Below, one piece after another: positions 53,478-63,579 of a stretch of 64,000 nt of DNA. How positions within the stretch are numbered: the stretch's first letter is position 1; each line of letters starts with the position of its first letter. The position numbers and the translations under genes are program-made. Origin of the DNA: Christensenella intestinihominis (GTDB lineage Bacteria; Bacillota; Clostridia; Christensenellales; Christensenellaceae); contig NZ_MAIQ01000001.1 of assembly GCF_001678845.1 (NCBI RefSeq), positions 395,146 through 459,145 on the forward strand, in the 5' to 3' direction. Under the pieces are notes generated by a model. The model was given only the letters and a program-made list of their open reading frames with translations. It made no database searches and was not told the origin of the DNA.

Positions 53478-55313
53478 TTACTTTTCGGTCTGGACATAGG
53501 TCACATAAAAGCTGTCTTCATTCTGGCTATAGTAATTGATGATATAAATCTCTCCCGCATTCAGGCCCGGCATAATCCGCTCTGTCTTCGAATATTCAAG
53601 CAAGGACAGCTCGGCGGTTGAAATCGTATATTTCAAAATCGCAACCTGGTATTCCGGCGTCGCGCCCTCATAGGAATACATCGTAAAATAGAGGATATCA
53701 CTGCCGGCGTCGAAGCCAAGACTGGGGCTTTCGCCTTCCCCGATTCCCTGAATCACCTCTGTCTGTTCTTTGGTGGAAAGGTTTGTGATTACGATATTAA
53801 ACGTTACGTCTTCGCTGCCTTCCCCTTCTTCCACAACCGGAACGACCGCCGCAATATTGTTTCCGTCAGGCGCCACCGCAAAATCGATGCCCTGCGCCAC
53901 CACTTCCCGGCTTTCCGTAGCGATATCTACCGAATATATTTCCTGCGTGCCTTTATCCACAAAATAAATTTTCCCGCCGACCAGCGTAATCTTGCTGTCC
54001 GCGCCGGGCATTTCCCCGCCGATCGCGTCTACGCGGCTGCCCGCTTCTTTTGAAAAATCATATTTCACAAGCTGGAGCGCATTTGCCCCCTGCGACGTTC
54101 CCAGCCCGGACATCGCATAAACAACGGGTTTTTCCGCATCCCATGCGAAGGAGGTTGTAATCGTACCCAGTCCTTCCTCGCCAAGGTTATGCAAAATATT
54201 ATCCTGCATGTCATAAACATACAGTACTTTGTTTTCAATTCCGGAATCCAGGATGCCAATATACCTGCCGTCAGCCGACACCGCCGCTTTTTCTACGCTG
54301 TAAAAATCCGGGAGCTCAAGCTGTGTCTTTTTGCCGTTGGTTTCGATCATCCACAGCTTTTCTTTCAGCACCTGTTCCACGTCCTCCCCGCTGTTCGGGA
54401 CATAGGAACGCGCGTAGATAATATTTCCCTGGCCGGTTGTGCAAAGATAACGTCCGTTCTCAACCAGGACCGGCAGCGCGCTTGGCGTTCCATCCTTCAT
54501 CACAACGGGTTCTTCCTTGACAGACTCCGTATCCGCATCCTTGTTATAGGGCGGCAGGGCATTTGTGTCCATTGTAAACGAATACGCCTTTTTGGCCGGC
54601 ACCGCATTGGCAATTTTAAGGCCGATTTCCTCCGCAAGCTTTTTCGCGGAAGCTTCATCCTTAAGCGGTGCGGAAATCAGCATAATATCGGCAAGGCCGT
54701 CGCACATTGTGGGGGTAAGGCCCGTATCTTCCGGGATCAGATTCTGTTCATAGGCTTCATAAGCGTTCAGCCCTACGAAATAAGCCTCCTGACCCGTCCG
54801 CGGCTCGGGCGCAAGGGTAATAACAAGCTTGTCGCTGTCTTCCTTCACTGTCGCTTCTACATTCTCGTTCAACTGGAAAAACACGGAAATTTTGCCCTGG
54901 CTTCCCGAATGGATCGTGCTGAACACCCCATACAATACGCTGTTATTATAGGTTTCATTATTTTCGGCATAATCCCAATAACTCACGGAAAGGTCGACCT
55001 GCATCCGAAACGGCGCGGAAAGCATTTGCACGCTGTACTCCGGAACCGCAGATATTTTGGATTCGCTTTCGCCCGCAACACGCGAACCGTTCAGGAAATA
55101 CATTGTGATAACCGTATTTTCTCCCTGCTGTTCCACATTAATATCTTTCAAATTTACGGCGTCTCCAAGCGAGGCGTCTCCGCCCGTAACAATCCCTTTC
55201 ACCTGCTTTTCTTCCTCATCCGGTATGGAAGGGACCCCCTCCTGCGCACAGGAAACCAGCAGCAGGACCGCCGCCAGGACTAAAACCAGGATAACGCTGA
55301 ATTTTTTCCGCAT
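53478..55313 (-). CDS. Large exported lipoprotein with beta-propeller-like region
   Basis: A 611-residue lipoprotein. Signal peptide MRKKFSVILVLVLAAVLLL with lipobox LVSC (Cys about 22). Residues about 45-170 form a beta-rich domain (AMIN-like in its spacing); about 290-600 show WD40/TolB-like repeats (ADGRYIGILDSG, LVGGKIYFVDKG, VAPDGNNIAAV, GSDILYFTMYSYEG). It may sense or bind wall components; function unknown. It lies 11 bases upstream of nothing coding and directly after the amidohydrolase gene. Confidence 0.75.
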   Translation of the reverse strand: MRKKFSVILVLVLAAVLLLVSCAQEGVPSIPDEEEKQVKGIVTGGDASLGDAVNLKDINVEQQGENTVITMYFLNGSRVAGESESKISAVPEYSVQMLSAPFRMQVDLSVSYWDYAENNETYNNSVLYGVFSTIHSGSQGKISVFFQLNENVEATVKEDSDKLVITLAPEPRTGQEAYFVGLNAYEAYEQNLIPEDTGLTPTMCDGLADIMLISAPLKDEASAKKLAEEIGLKIANAVPAKKAYSFTMDTNALPPYNKDADTESVKEEPVVMKDGTPSALPVLVENGRYLCTTGQGNIIYARSYVPNSGEDVEQVLKEKLWMIETNGKKTQLELPDFYSVEKAAVSADGRYIGILDSGIENKVLYVYDMQDNILHNLGEEGLGTITTSFAWDAEKPVVYAMSGLGTSQGANALQLVKYDFSKEAGSRVDAIGGEMPGADSKITLVGGKIYFVDKGTQEIYSVDIATESREVVAQGIDFAVAPDGNNIAAVVPVVEEGEGSEDVTFNIVITNLSTKEQTEVIQGIGEGESPSLGFDAGSDILYFTMYSYEGATPEYQVAILKYTISTAELSLLEYSKTERIMPGLNAGEIYIINYYSQNEDSFYVTYVQTEK

Positions 55314-55324
55314 AATTTGTACCT

Positions 55325-56608
55325 TTAAATCTTTTTCATTATTTCTGCGTATTCCGCGAGCCTTGCCCTTACTTCTCCAAGGTCCGCGAATGCAAATTTC
55401 CCGTTTTCATAGATAATATCCCCGCCGACCATGGTCATGCACACATCCGCGTCGCTGCCCGCATATACAATCAGGGAAATATCGTCATAATCCGGCGCAT
55501 ACCGGATTCCCTCCGTATTTACCATGATAATATCGGCATCTTTTCCAGCTTCAACTATCCCGCCGCCGAGCCCCAGCGCTTCCGCGCCATAGCGCGTCGC
55601 AAGCTTCAGTGTTTGGGCGGCGGGCATGGCCTTCGGATCATAGGTTGTACCTTTTTGCAGGAAGGAAGCATAGGTCATTTCCTCCCACATGGAAAGCTTG
55701 TTGTTGGAAGCGGCGCCATCGGTTCCAAGCGTCACCCGAACGCCTTTCCGCGCCATTTTTTCCAGCGGCGCTATCCCGCTCGCCAGCTTCAGGTTGCTTT
55801 TCGGGCATGAAAGCACGGTCACGCCGTGTTCCGCCATCAATTCCATATCATGCTCGCTCACCCATACGCAATGCGCGGCATAAAACGGCACGTCGAGCAA
55901 GCCCACTTTTTTGCAAAGCTCAACCGGCGTCATGCCCTGTTCTTTGATGCAGGTTTCATGTTCGCCGCGCGTTTCGGACACATGCATATGCACGCCGGTG
56001 CCAAGTTCCGCCGCCGCCTGCGCAATTTCCCCAAGCATTTCGGTATTGACCGTATATTGGGCGTGAGGCGATAGGAATACCTTCAGCCGTCCCCTGCCGT
56101 TATATTTTTCAAACAGCTCCCTGCTTTCTGCAAGCATCCGTTCCCCGACGCCGGGCGCCGGCGTTACCACCGCGCGGGAAAGAATTCCGTGCAGCCCGCT
56201 TTCCTGCGCGGCCTTTGCAATGGAATCGATAAAGAAATACATCTCGTTGAAAGCAACCGTCCCTGCGGCGGCAAGTTCGCACATCGCGGCCATACTGGCC
56301 CAATAAGCGCTTTCCTCCGTAAGCTTGTCCTCGGCGGGAAAAATCCGCGTGTTCAGCCAGGACATAAGGTCAAGGTCATCCGCATAGGAACGGAAGAGGT
56401 TCATCGGAACGTGGGTATGCATATTGACAAAACCCGGCATTACGATATTCCCGTGCGCGTCGATTACGCGCTCCGCGGAAAATGCGGGCGCAGTCTTTCC
56501 CGGCCCGGCATAGGCAATTTTTCCGTCCTTAATCTGTATTGTCGCATCCCGGATCACTTCATCCCGGTCATTATTGGTAATCAGCGCCGCATGGCGTATT
56601 TCTATCAT
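55325..56608 (-). CDS. mtaD: Amidohydrolase, 5-methylthioadenosine/S-adenosylhomocysteine deaminase-like
   Basis: Metal-dependent deaminase of about 427 residues. Motifs: PGFVNMHTHVPMNL (HxH), the His of HMHVSETRGEH, CVWVSEHDMEL and TLGTDGAASNNKL (catalytic Asp). It fits the MtaD/SsnA group, which deaminates SAH, MTA or adenosine. The ATG at 56608 has GGAG nine bases upstream and lies 4 bases after ahcY. The pairing with ahcY supports an SAH/adenosine role. Confidence 0.88.
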   Translation of the reverse strand: MIEIRHAALITNNDRDEVIRDATIQIKDGKIAYAGPGKTAPAFSAERVIDAHGNIVMPGFVNMHTHVPMNLFRSYADDLDLMSWLNTRIFPAEDKLTEESAYWASMAAMCELAAAGTVAFNEMYFFIDSIAKAAQESGLHGILSRAVVTPAPGVGERMLAESRELFEKYNGRGRLKVFLSPHAQYTVNTEMLGEIAQAAAELGTGVHMHVSETRGEHETCIKEQGMTPVELCKKVGLLDVPFYAAHCVWVSEHDMELMAEHGVTVLSCPKSNLKLASGIAPLEKMARKGVRVTLGTDGAASNNKLSMWEEMTYASFLQKGTTYDPKAMPAAQTLKLATRYGAEALGLGGGIVEAGKDADIIMVNTEGIRYAPDYDDISLIVYAGSDADVCMTMVGGDIIYENGKFAFADLGEVRARLAEYAEIMKKI

Positions 56609-56612
56609 AATT

Positions 56613-57851
56613 TCAGTCTCCATACAAATATTTGTGCTGCTCCGGTGTTAGTACGTCTACCGCGCCGCCCATCGCTTCCAGCTTCCTTACGGCTACGCTG
56701 TAATCAATATCACGGGGCAGGTTCATCAGTCCCGGCTTCATGGAAGCGTGGTTCTCCCGGATATATTTCTGTGCGAGAAATTGCAGCGCAAAGCTCATAT
56801 CCATAATCTCCGCCGGATGCCCGTCGCCGGACGCCAGGTTCACCAGGCGGCCTCCCGCAATCACATTCAGCACCCTTCCGTCTTTTTGCACGTAGCCTTC
56901 CACGTTATTCCTCATCTCAACAACTTTTTCACTCATTTCCGCAAGTTCGGAAACCTTTACCTCGCAGTCGAAATGCCCGGCATTCGCGAGAAGCACGCCA
57001 TCCTTCATCTTGTCAAAGTGGCGGCCTGTAATAACATCCTCACAGCCTGTTACGGTAATAAAAATGTCTCCAAGCGCCGCCGCATCGTTCATACTCATCA
57101 CATCAAACCCGTCCATCAGGGCTTCCGTCGCTTTGATATGGTCTACCTCCGTTACGATTACCCGCGCCCCCAACGCAGCCGCACGTTTTGCGACGCCTTT
57201 TCCGCACCAGCCATATCCCGCGACCACCACGCGTTTCCCGGCGACAATCAGATTCGTCGTGCGCATGATCCCATCCCATACGGACTGGCCCGTTCCATAG
57301 CGGTTGTCAAACATATACTTGCATTGCGCGTCATTGACGGGAATCACGGGAATTTTCAACTCCCCTGCTTTTTCCATCGCCTTGAGGCGCAGCACGCCCG
57401 TCGTCGTCTCCTCGCTCGCGCCGATTACATTTTCCAGAAGTCCGGGGAATTCCTTATGCAGCATGGTAATCACGTCGCCGCCGTCGTCCACGATCAGGTT
57501 CGGTTTTGTTTTAAGCGCGCTCCTGATATGCGATTCATACTGTTCCATCGTCTCTCCATGAATCGCATACACGTCCGCGCCCCCTTCGGCAAGGGCCGCA
57601 ACCACATCGTCCTGTGTAGAAAGCGGATTGGACGCACACGCCGCTACCTGCGCGCCGCATGCCTGGATCACCTGGATCAGGTACGCCGTTTTGGCTTCAA
57701 GATGGCAGCATACGCACATCCGATAGCCGTCAAAAGGCTTTTGCGGCGCAAATTCCTCTTCAAAGCTTTTTAAAACGGGCATATACCGCTTAACCCATTC
57801 GATTTTTTGCCTGCCCGAAGGAGCAAGCCTGATATCCCTGATATCGCTCAT
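56613..57851 (-). CDS. ahcY: Adenosylhomocysteinase
   Basis: NAD-dependent hydrolysis of SAH to adenosine and homocysteine. 412 residues, the shorter bacterial/archaeal type. Motifs: HLEAKTAYLIQ, DDGGDVITMLH, NAQCKYMFDNRYGTGQS, the NAD loop VVVAGYGWCGKGVA and NAGHFDCEV. It overlaps galU by four bases. Confidence 0.95.
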   Translation of the reverse strand: MSDIRDIRLAPSGRQKIEWVKRYMPVLKSFEEEFAPQKPFDGYRMCVCCHLEAKTAYLIQVIQACGAQVAACASNPLSTQDDVVAALAEGGADVYAIHGETMEQYESHIRSALKTKPNLIVDDGGDVITMLHKEFPGLLENVIGASEETTTGVLRLKAMEKAGELKIPVIPVNDAQCKYMFDNRYGTGQSVWDGIMRTTNLIVAGKRVVVAGYGWCGKGVAKRAAALGARVIVTEVDHIKATEALMDGFDVMSMNDAAALGDIFITVTGCEDVITGRHFDKMKDGVLLANAGHFDCEVKVSELAEMSEKVVEMRNNVEGYVQKDGRVLNVIAGGRLVNLASGDGHPAEIMDMSFALQFLAQKYIRENHASMKPGLMNLPRDIDYSVAVRKLEAMGGAVDVLTPEQHKYLYGD

Positions 57852-58720
57852 TTTATTTCTCCTGCCAATTGTTTCAAATAGCGTGCAAAATCTTCCCTGA
57901 GGTCGTCCCTGTCGAGTGCAAACTCGCAGGTCGCCTTCAGGAACCCAAGCTTATCGCCCACATCATAGCGTTTCCCTTCAAACTCATAGGCATAAACCGC
58001 TTCCGTTTCCTGTAATCTCCTGATTGCATCCGTAAGCTGGATTTCGCCTCCTTTTCCGGGCGGCGTATTTTCAATCGCCTCAAAAATTCCCGGGGTAAGC
58101 ACATAACGTCCCAGGATTGCAATGTCGGACGGCGCATTTTCCGGGCCCGGTTTTTCAACAAGGTCGGAAACCTTGTGCAGCCTCCCGTCCGGCTCGTCCG
58201 TGGCAATCACGCCGTATTTATCGGTATCTTTGATGTCGACCCGCTGGACGCCGAGCACAGTGGAGCCGCACTTTCCATAAGCATCCATCAGCTGCCCAAG
58301 CGCAGGTTTATCGCCCTTCACCACATCGTCCCCTAAAATGACCCCAAAGGGTTCGTTCCCAATAAAATCTTTCGCGGTAAGGATTGCATGTCCAAGCCCA
58401 AGCGGCTCCTTCTGGCGCACATACATCACATTTACCATGCTGGCAATATCTTCCACAAGCTGCAGGAGCTCGCACTTATTCTTTTTTGTCAATTCAAGTT
58501 CAAGCTCGATGGATTTATCGAAATGGTCCTCGATCGCCCGTTTACTCCTGCCCGTGATGATTACAACACTCTCAATCCCGCTTGCGACCGCTTCTTCGAC
58601 AATATATTGAATGGTCGGCTTATCTACAATCGGAAGCATTTCCTTTGGCTGGGCCTTTGTCGCCGGCAAAAAACGCGTCCCGAGCCCTGCCGCGGGAATA
58701 ACCACTTTCCTGATTTTCAT
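57848..58720 (-). CDS. galU: UTP-glucose-1-phosphate uridylyltransferase
   Basis: Makes UDP-glucose. 290 residues; GLGTRFLPATKAQPKEMLPI nucleotide loop, GLGHAIL, FGVILGDDV and VEKPGPENAPS. Overlaps the acyltransferase gene by four bases and ahcY by four; SD within the upstream gene. Confidence 0.96.
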   Translation of the reverse strand: MKIRKVVIPAAGLGTRFLPATKAQPKEMLPIVDKPTIQYIVEEAVASGIESVVIITGRSKRAIEDHFDKSIELELELTKKNKCELLQLVEDIASMVNVMYVRQKEPLGLGHAILTAKDFIGNEPFGVILGDDVVKGDKPALGQLMDAYGKCGSTVLGVQRVDIKDTDKYGVIATDEPDGRLHKVSDLVEKPGPENAPSDIAILGRYVLTPGIFEAIENTPPGKGGEIQLTDAIRRLQETEAVYAYEFEGKRYDVGDKLGFLKATCEFALDRDDLREDFARYLKQLAGEIK

Positions 58721-59529
58721 TTTTCGAGTCCTCCGTAATATTCATCCAGCATTTCCTGCATTTTTTCTTTTACATACCGGCACATCAGAACCGTCTGTTT
58801 TGGTTGCTTGAGGCCCTCCGCGCCCGGGACGTCTTTTAAATACACCGGTTTTCCCACAATCAATTTCACCTTTTTGGGTTTGGGAAAAACAAACACCATC
58901 GGAAGCACCGGAACATTATTTTTTACCGCAAAATGGAACGCGCCGTTCTTAAACTTCCGCAATTCCCTTGAATACGGCGCAATCTCCCCTTCCGGATACA
59001 TATGCACCTTGCGTGTCGTATGCTGGAGCACGTCATTCATCTGTTCGGAAAAATGTTCGAAATTTTTCAAATCAGAAGGCAGCGGAACCCCGCGCAGCAC
59101 GCGTACAAGCCCACCGATAATGAACGCTTCAAAATTATGCTTCAACGCCACAAAATAAGGCGCACTCGGATAAAACACATAGGTAAGCATCGGCGAATCC
59201 ATATTATGCACATGGTTTGCCACCGTAATTGCCGCTGTCTTTTTAACGAGCTTGGCGTTCTTTTTGTTAATTACGCCAAAACCCCAGCGAATCTTAAAAA
59301 ACAGGTACCCGAAGGGCATCCCCACGAACATTGCAAAATAATATAAAAAACGCAATCCCCAGTTTTTCGTCACATACTGGTAATCTTCGTCAAGGTGCAG
59401 CTTGATCGGCGCCCACATGCGTTCCGCCGGACCTTTCCTGCGCGCTTTATCCCTTTCCCGCAGCTTTTCCAGTTCGGGTTTTTGTTCGCCATCCTCCGGC
59501 TTTTGAAGCTCTTCTTCCGTTGGTTTCAA
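58717..59529 (-). CDS. 1-acyl-sn-glycerol-3-phosphate acyltransferase family protein
   Basis: PlsC-type acyltransferase of 270 residues, phospholipid synthesis at the membrane. HX4D-type motif NHVHNMDSPM (H and D spaced by four), a YPEGEIAPYS block in the EGT position, and an N-terminal amphipathic or membrane segment (LRFLYYFAMFVGMPFGYLF). A charged N-terminus of about 45 residues is unusual. 4 bases from yjbQ. Confidence 0.88.
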   Translation of the reverse strand: MKPTEEELQKPEDGEQKPELEKLRERDKARRKGPAERMWAPIKLHLDEDYQYVTKNWGLRFLYYFAMFVGMPFGYLFFKIRWGFGVINKKNAKLVKKTAAITVANHVHNMDSPMLTYVFYPSAPYFVALKHNFEAFIIGGLVRVLRGVPLPSDLKNFEHFSEQMNDVLQHTTRKVHMYPEGEIAPYSRELRKFKNGAFHFAVKNNVPVLPMVFVFPKPKKVKLIVGKPVYLKDVPGAEGLKQPKQTVLMCRYVKEKMQEMLDEYYGGLEK

Positions 59530-59533
59530 GAGG

Positions 59534-59950
59534 TCATTCTCCTATTATCTTAATAAGCACGCGCTTTTTGCGCTTTCCGTCAAATTCCCCGTAAAAAATT
59601 TGTTCCCATGTGCCGAAATCAAGGCGCCCGCCTGTGACCGCCACAACAACCTCGCGCCCCATCACTGTGCGCTTCATATGGGCGTCCGCGTTGTCTTCAT
59701 AACCGTTATGGGCATATTGGCTGTATGGTTTTTCCGGCGCAAGGCGTTCCAGCCATTTTTCAAAATCGGCATGCAGGCCGCTTTCATCGTCATTAATAAA
59801 AACGCTTGCCGTTATATTCATGGCATTCACAAGGCATAATCCCTCCTGTATGCCGCTCATCCCGAGCGCTTTTTCCACCTGGGGTGTAATATTCAGGAAC
59901 TGCCTGCGCTGGGGAACTTCAAATTCCAGCACTTCACGATAACTTTTCAT
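59534..59950 (-). CDS. yjbQ: YjbQ/UPF0047 family protein
   Basis: A 138-residue member of the YjbQ family, for which thiamine-phosphate synthase side activity has been reported but whose true role is unclear. Diagnostic stretches: [36 protein letters not shown], and [18 protein letters not shown]. First gene of the yjbQ-plsC-galU-ahcY-mtaD operon, with its own promoter. Confidence 0.93.
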   Translation of the reverse strand: MKSYREVLEFEVPQRRQFLNITPQVEKALGMSGIQEGLCLVNAMNITASVFINDDESGLHADFEKWLERLAPEKPYSQYAHNGYEDNADAHMKRTVMGREVVVAVTGGRLDFGTWEQIFYGEFDGKRKKRVLIKIIGE

Positions 59951-59981
59951 TTGCTTTCCCTCCTGCCTCTACAGATATTAT

Positions 59982-60010
59982 ATTATACCATAGCGCGCCT
60001 GTATTTCCAA
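59982..60010 (-). promoter_or_regulatory. Promoter of the yjbQ operon
   Basis: TTGGAA (60010-60005), a 17-base spacer and TATAAT (59987-59982). The hairpin-rich block begins directly upstream. Confidence 0.65.
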
Positions 60011-60252
60011 GTCAAGACCACCAGCTTAGCTGGTGGCTTGCACTGACCCTATAAGGGTCTTTTGCTAGCCGCGCCTGATGGCGCATTGAATATTCTGCCT
60101 TATGCTTAACTGCACTGCCGCCGTTGAAACGGCAAAGCCGTTCCCCTATGGCTTTAGTGTTCTTTCTCTCTTTCCTTATTAACACGACAGGCAAAGGTCT
60201 TACAGCTAAAGCAAAGGACACTCTCACCCCCGGCATAGCCGGGGGATTTATC
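60011..60252. mobile_element. Probable non-autonomous IS200/IS605-type relic (palindrome-associated element)
   Basis: About 240 bases with an end hairpin CAAG-A-CCACCAGC/GCTGGTGG-CTTG (60013-60040), internal hairpins GACCCT/AGGGTC, GCGCC/GGCGC, GCCGTT/AACGGC and a right hairpin CCCCCGGC/GCCGGGGG (60227-60245). Subterminal palindromes without inverted repeats or a long ORF fit decayed IS200/IS605 elements, whose transposase would be absent. Exact ends are not known. Confidence 0.45.
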
Positions 60253-60267
60253 TCGCTAAAGCAACAG

Positions 60268-60298
60268 AAAAAACGCCCATGGGCCTGCCCACGGGCGT
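60268..60298 (-). terminator. Terminator of the acyl-CoA synthetase operon
   Basis: A nested stem ACGCCC..GGGC/GCCC..GGGCGT is followed by six U (60273-60268) on the minus transcript. Confidence 0.85.
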
Positions 60299-60323
60299 CT
60301 GTTGCATATACCGCTGTTTATAC

Positions 60324-61247
60324 TTATTTTCCCTCGGTATCTTCCTCAATAACAACCTCGGTTTCCACAATTACCGTCTCTGCGGCTTCCGGCGTTTTCT
60401 CCGCCTCTCCTGCCGCTTCCTGAACCTGTCCGTTGGTTTTTTCGTCGATTTGCTTTTCCGCTTCGATGATCGCTTCCCCTTCCGTGGCCAATTCTTCCAC
60501 TTCGTCCGCAATTTCATCTACGCGTGCTTCAATGCGCTCTACGATTTCCGCCTCTTCATCCGTCATGCCGATCATGTGGCAGTCAAACTTCCTGCGGCTG
60601 AGCGTCACGTAGAAATAGAATGCGCACATAAGCGTGCACACGAGCGCGGTCGCAATCATAAAGATATACTGGTAAACATATACCGTCTGCATCGTGCCCA
60701 GCATATCCAGCATCGATTTCATCTGTGCCATGACATTCGAGATCAGCAGGATCGTCATCACGATAGAAACCAGCGTGCATACCAGCGAGATTTTGTTCAC
60801 TTTTTTACGGGTGCTGTCGTCCCACTGTACAATCAGGGCAACCGAAGCCACTACAAGCGCCACATACGGCACATAGGTGGCAAAATATGCAATTCCCTGG
60901 TCCGCGGACGTAAAGCTCGAAAGCTGCGCCAGGTTTCCAAAAAATCCGGCGCTCCCGAGCATGGCAAGAAGCAGCGTGCCCCATGCAAACAGTTTCGCAA
61001 AAAACTCCCGCTTGTTCTTCAGGGCCATGACCACAATCATCAGTACGGCAATGCAGGCAACCATCATGCCGCCGTACAGGTACAGATAGTAAAGTACCAT
61101 CTGGAAATTCAGAGACAACCCGGAGGCTGCCGCCGCATCGTTGAGATAGCCGCCAAAGCCTACAAAATAGGCCGCGCATATTACGAGTATAATAATTGCT
61201 AAAATGATAAATGGTGCTTTTTTTGTTTGATTTGTTTTCGCTTCCAT
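60324..61247 (-). CDS. Membrane protein with acidic coiled-coil C-terminus, unknown function
   Basis: A 307-residue protein with about five transmembrane helices in residues 10-215 and a highly acidic, Glu-rich, probably coiled-coil cytoplasmic tail (about 225-307: VERIEARVDEIADEVEEL...). No known domain recognised. It follows the acyl-CoA synthetase by 24 bases and is probably cotranscribed. GGGAAAAGAA precedes the ATG. Confidence 0.75.
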   Translation of the reverse strand: MEAKTNQTKKAPFIILAIIILVICAAYFVGFGGYLNDAAAASGLSLNFQMVLYYLYLYGGMMVACIAVLMIVVMALKNKREFFAKLFAWGTLLLAMLGSAGFFGNLAQLSSFTSADQGIAYFATYVPYVALVVASVALIVQWDDSTRKKVNKISLVCTLVSIVMTILLISNVMAQMKSMLDMLGTMQTVYVYQYIFMIATALVCTLMCAFYFYVTLSRRKFDCHMIGMTDEEAEIVERIEARVDEIADEVEELATEGEAIIEAEKQIDEKTNGQVQEAAGEAEKTPEAAETVIVETEVVIEEDTEGK

Positions 61248-61271
61248 TTCTTTTCCCTTTCCTGAAATACC

Positions 61272-62936
61272 TTATTTCTTTTTCTGATCCTTTTCACGAA
61301 GCTCCACCCTGCGGATTTTCCCGCTGATGGTCTTCGGCAGTCCCTTTACAAATTCAATTTCACGCGGATATTTATACGGCGCCGTCGTCTTTTTCACATG
61401 ATCCTGCAGCTCTTTTTTCAGCTCGTCCGTGGGTTCATAGCCGTCTGCGAGAACGATCGTGGCCTTTACAATCTGCCCGCGTTCCGGGTGCGGAACACCC
61501 GTAATTGCCGTTTCAAGGACAGCCGGATGCTCCATCAGGGCGCTTTCCACTTCAAACGGCCCGATGCGGTATCCCGAAGATTTAATCACATCGTCCGCCC
61601 GTCCAACATACCAGAAATAGCCGTCCTCATCCTTCCACGCGACGTCCCCCGTATGATATACGCCGTAATTCCATACGCTTTGCGTACGCTCGTCGTCACG
61701 GTAATATCCCATGAACATCCCCGTAGGAACTTCCTTGTCCGTATAAACCACAATTTCCCCGGTCTCCCCCGGCGCACAGGAATCGCCGTTCTCATCCACG
61801 ATATCAAGGTCATACATGGCGTTCGGCTTTCCCATGGAGCCCGGCCGCGGCTCCATCCAGATAAAGTTGCCGATCGTTACGGTGAGCTCCGTCTGGCCGT
61901 AAATCTCCATCAGTTTCAGCCCCGTCGCTTCCAAAAATTGATAATAAACCTCCGGATTCAGCGGTTCCCCCGCAATTGTTGCATATTTCAGTGAAGAAAG
62001 ATCGTACTTGCTGAGGTCTTCCTTGATAAAATAGCGGTAAATCGTCGGAGGCGCGCAGAAGGTCGTCACCTTGTACTTTTCAATCTTTTTCAAAAGCTTA
62101 TCCGGGACAAATTTATCCATGTCATAGACAAAAATGCACGTTTCCGCCAGCCACTGGCCATAGAGCTTACCCCATGCGCTCTTCGCCCAGCCCGTATCCG
62201 CCACCGTGAGGTGCAGCCCTTCGGGATCGGCATTGTGCCAATACACAGCCGTTACAATATGCCCCAGCGGATACACAAAATTATGCGCCACCATCTTGGG
62301 CATTCCAGTGGTTCCCGAGGTGAAATACAGCAGCATTATGTCGTCATTATGCGTCGCTTCCTCTCCCTGCGGGCGCGGAAAATCCGGTCCGTACTTTTCC
62401 ATTTCCGTCCAGAACTCAAGCCAGCCTTCCCTTTTTTCCCCTACAATAACTTTCGTTTCAAGCGTGGGTGATTCCGCTTCCGAATCTTCCACATGCTCCT
62501 TTAATTCCCCGTCCTTGGTGCAGACGATCATCTTGACGTCCGCGGCATTATTGCGGTAAACAATATCCTTTTTCGTCAGGAGATGGGTCGCTGGAATGGC
62601 AATCGCCCCCAGCTTATGCAGGCCGATAACAGCAATCCAGAATTCATAGTGGCGTTTCAGGATCAGCATGACCTTATCGCCCTTTTTAATCCCGGCGCCT
62701 TTAAAAAAGTTTGCCGCCTGGCCCGACAGTTTGCTGATGTCGTCAAAGGTAAGCGTTTTTTCCTCGTCCGCATCGTTGGTCCACAGCAGCGCACGCTTTT
62801 CCGGCTTTTCCTTCGCCAGCTCGTCTACTACGTCAAACCCGAAATTGAAATTTTCCGGTACAAATGTTTTAAAATTTTCCGCAAAATCCTCATAGCTTGT
62901 AAAGCCTGTCGTGCTGAATTTCTCGTATATCCTCAT
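61272..62936 (-). CDS. AMP-forming acyl-CoA synthetase (medium-chain/ACSM-like)
   Basis: Activates a carboxylic acid with ATP and CoA. 554 residues. Motifs: [17 protein letters not shown] (P-loop), [31 protein letters not shown] and the C-terminal catalytic Lys in [14 protein letters not shown]. Acid substrate not predictable (short/medium-chain or aromatic). The start at 62936 follows GTGAGGACG; 8 bases after the regulator gene, which probably controls it. Confidence 0.92.
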   Translation of the reverse strand: MRIYEKFSTTGFTSYEDFAENFKTFVPENFNFGFDVVDELAKEKPEKRALLWTNDADEEKTLTFDDISKLSGQAANFFKGAGIKKGDKVMLILKRHYEFWIAVIGLHKLGAIAIPATHLLTKKDIVYRNNAADVKMIVCTKDGELKEHVEDSEAESPTLETKVIVGEKREGWLEFWTEMEKYGPDFPRPQGEEATHNDDIMLLYFTSGTTGMPKMVAHNFVYPLGHIVTAVYWHNADPEGLHLTVADTGWAKSAWGKLYGQWLAETCIFVYDMDKFVPDKLLKKIEKYKVTTFCAPPTIYRYFIKEDLSKYDLSSLKYATIAGEPLNPEVYYQFLEATGLKLMEIYGQTELTVTIGNFIWMEPRPGSMGKPNAMYDLDIVDENGDSCAPGETGEIVVYTDKEVPTGMFMGYYRDDERTQSVWNYGVYHTGDVAWKDEDGYFWYVGRADDVIKSSGYRIGPFEVESALMEHPAVLETAITGVPHPERGQIVKATIVLADGYEPTDELKKELQDHVKKTTAPYKYPREIEFVKGLPKTISGKIRRVELREKDQKKK

Positions 62937-62944
62937 GTCCGTCC

Positions 62945-63496
62945 TCACTTTGAAATAATCGCCAAAAATTTGCAGGGCTTTCCGTCTTCCGCACGCATCG
63001 CATGAGGCGTTGACGCATCAAAATATACGGTATCCCCTTCATTTAAGCGTATCTCTGCGTCATGAATAAAAATCGTCATACTTCCTTCCACGACATAGTT
63101 GAGCTCCTGGCCTTCATGCGCATTCTTTTTGACGGCATCCGTATCCTTCGGCTCCACCGTTACGAGGAACGGTTCCATGGCCCGGTTCTTGAAGATCGGC
63201 GCGAGATGCTGGTATTTATAGGCTTTGCGGCGCTCCATCTTAAGCCCCTCGCCCTTCCTTACCAGGGTGAAGGTTTTCAGCTTGGCATTATCGCCCGTCA
63301 GAAGCTCCGTAATATCAACCCCGAAACGGTTCGCCAGCGTATATAAAAAACTGAAAGAAAAATCCTTCCCGCCGGCTTCATATTCCTTATATTCCTCTAC
63401 GGTTTTTCCGGTAAGCTGCGCCATTTCTTCAATGCCGATCTCTTCGATCTCACGCAAAACGCTGATTCTCTGCGCTATTTCTTTAATTTCATTCAT
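62945..63496 (-). CDS. XRE-family regulator with C-terminal cupin domain
   Basis: A 183-residue transcription factor: helix-turn-helix XRE domain (about 8-66: [20 protein letters not shown]) and a cupin ligand-binding domain (about 105-180: [31 protein letters not shown]). First gene of the operon with an acyl-CoA synthetase, so the ligand may be an acid or acyl-CoA. GGAG lies 9 bases before the ATG. The 83 bases on to the lipoprotein gene hold no clear feature. Confidence 0.92.
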   Translation of the reverse strand: MNEIKEIAQRISVLREIEEIGIEEMAQLTGKTVEEYKEYEAGGKDFSFSFLYTLANRFGVDITELLTGDNAKLKTFTLVRKGEGLKMERRKAYKYQHLAPIFKNRAMEPFLVTVEPKDTDAVKKNAHEGQELNYVVEGSMTIFIHDAEIRLNEGDTVYFDASTPHAMRAEDGKPCKFLAIISK

Positions 63497-63579
63497 TGTT
63501 TCCAGCTCCTATCCCCACAAGGAAAGCAACGCCCGCCTCTCATGAATCGCAGGCGTCATCCCAGCCGCCGTGCAGCCCG

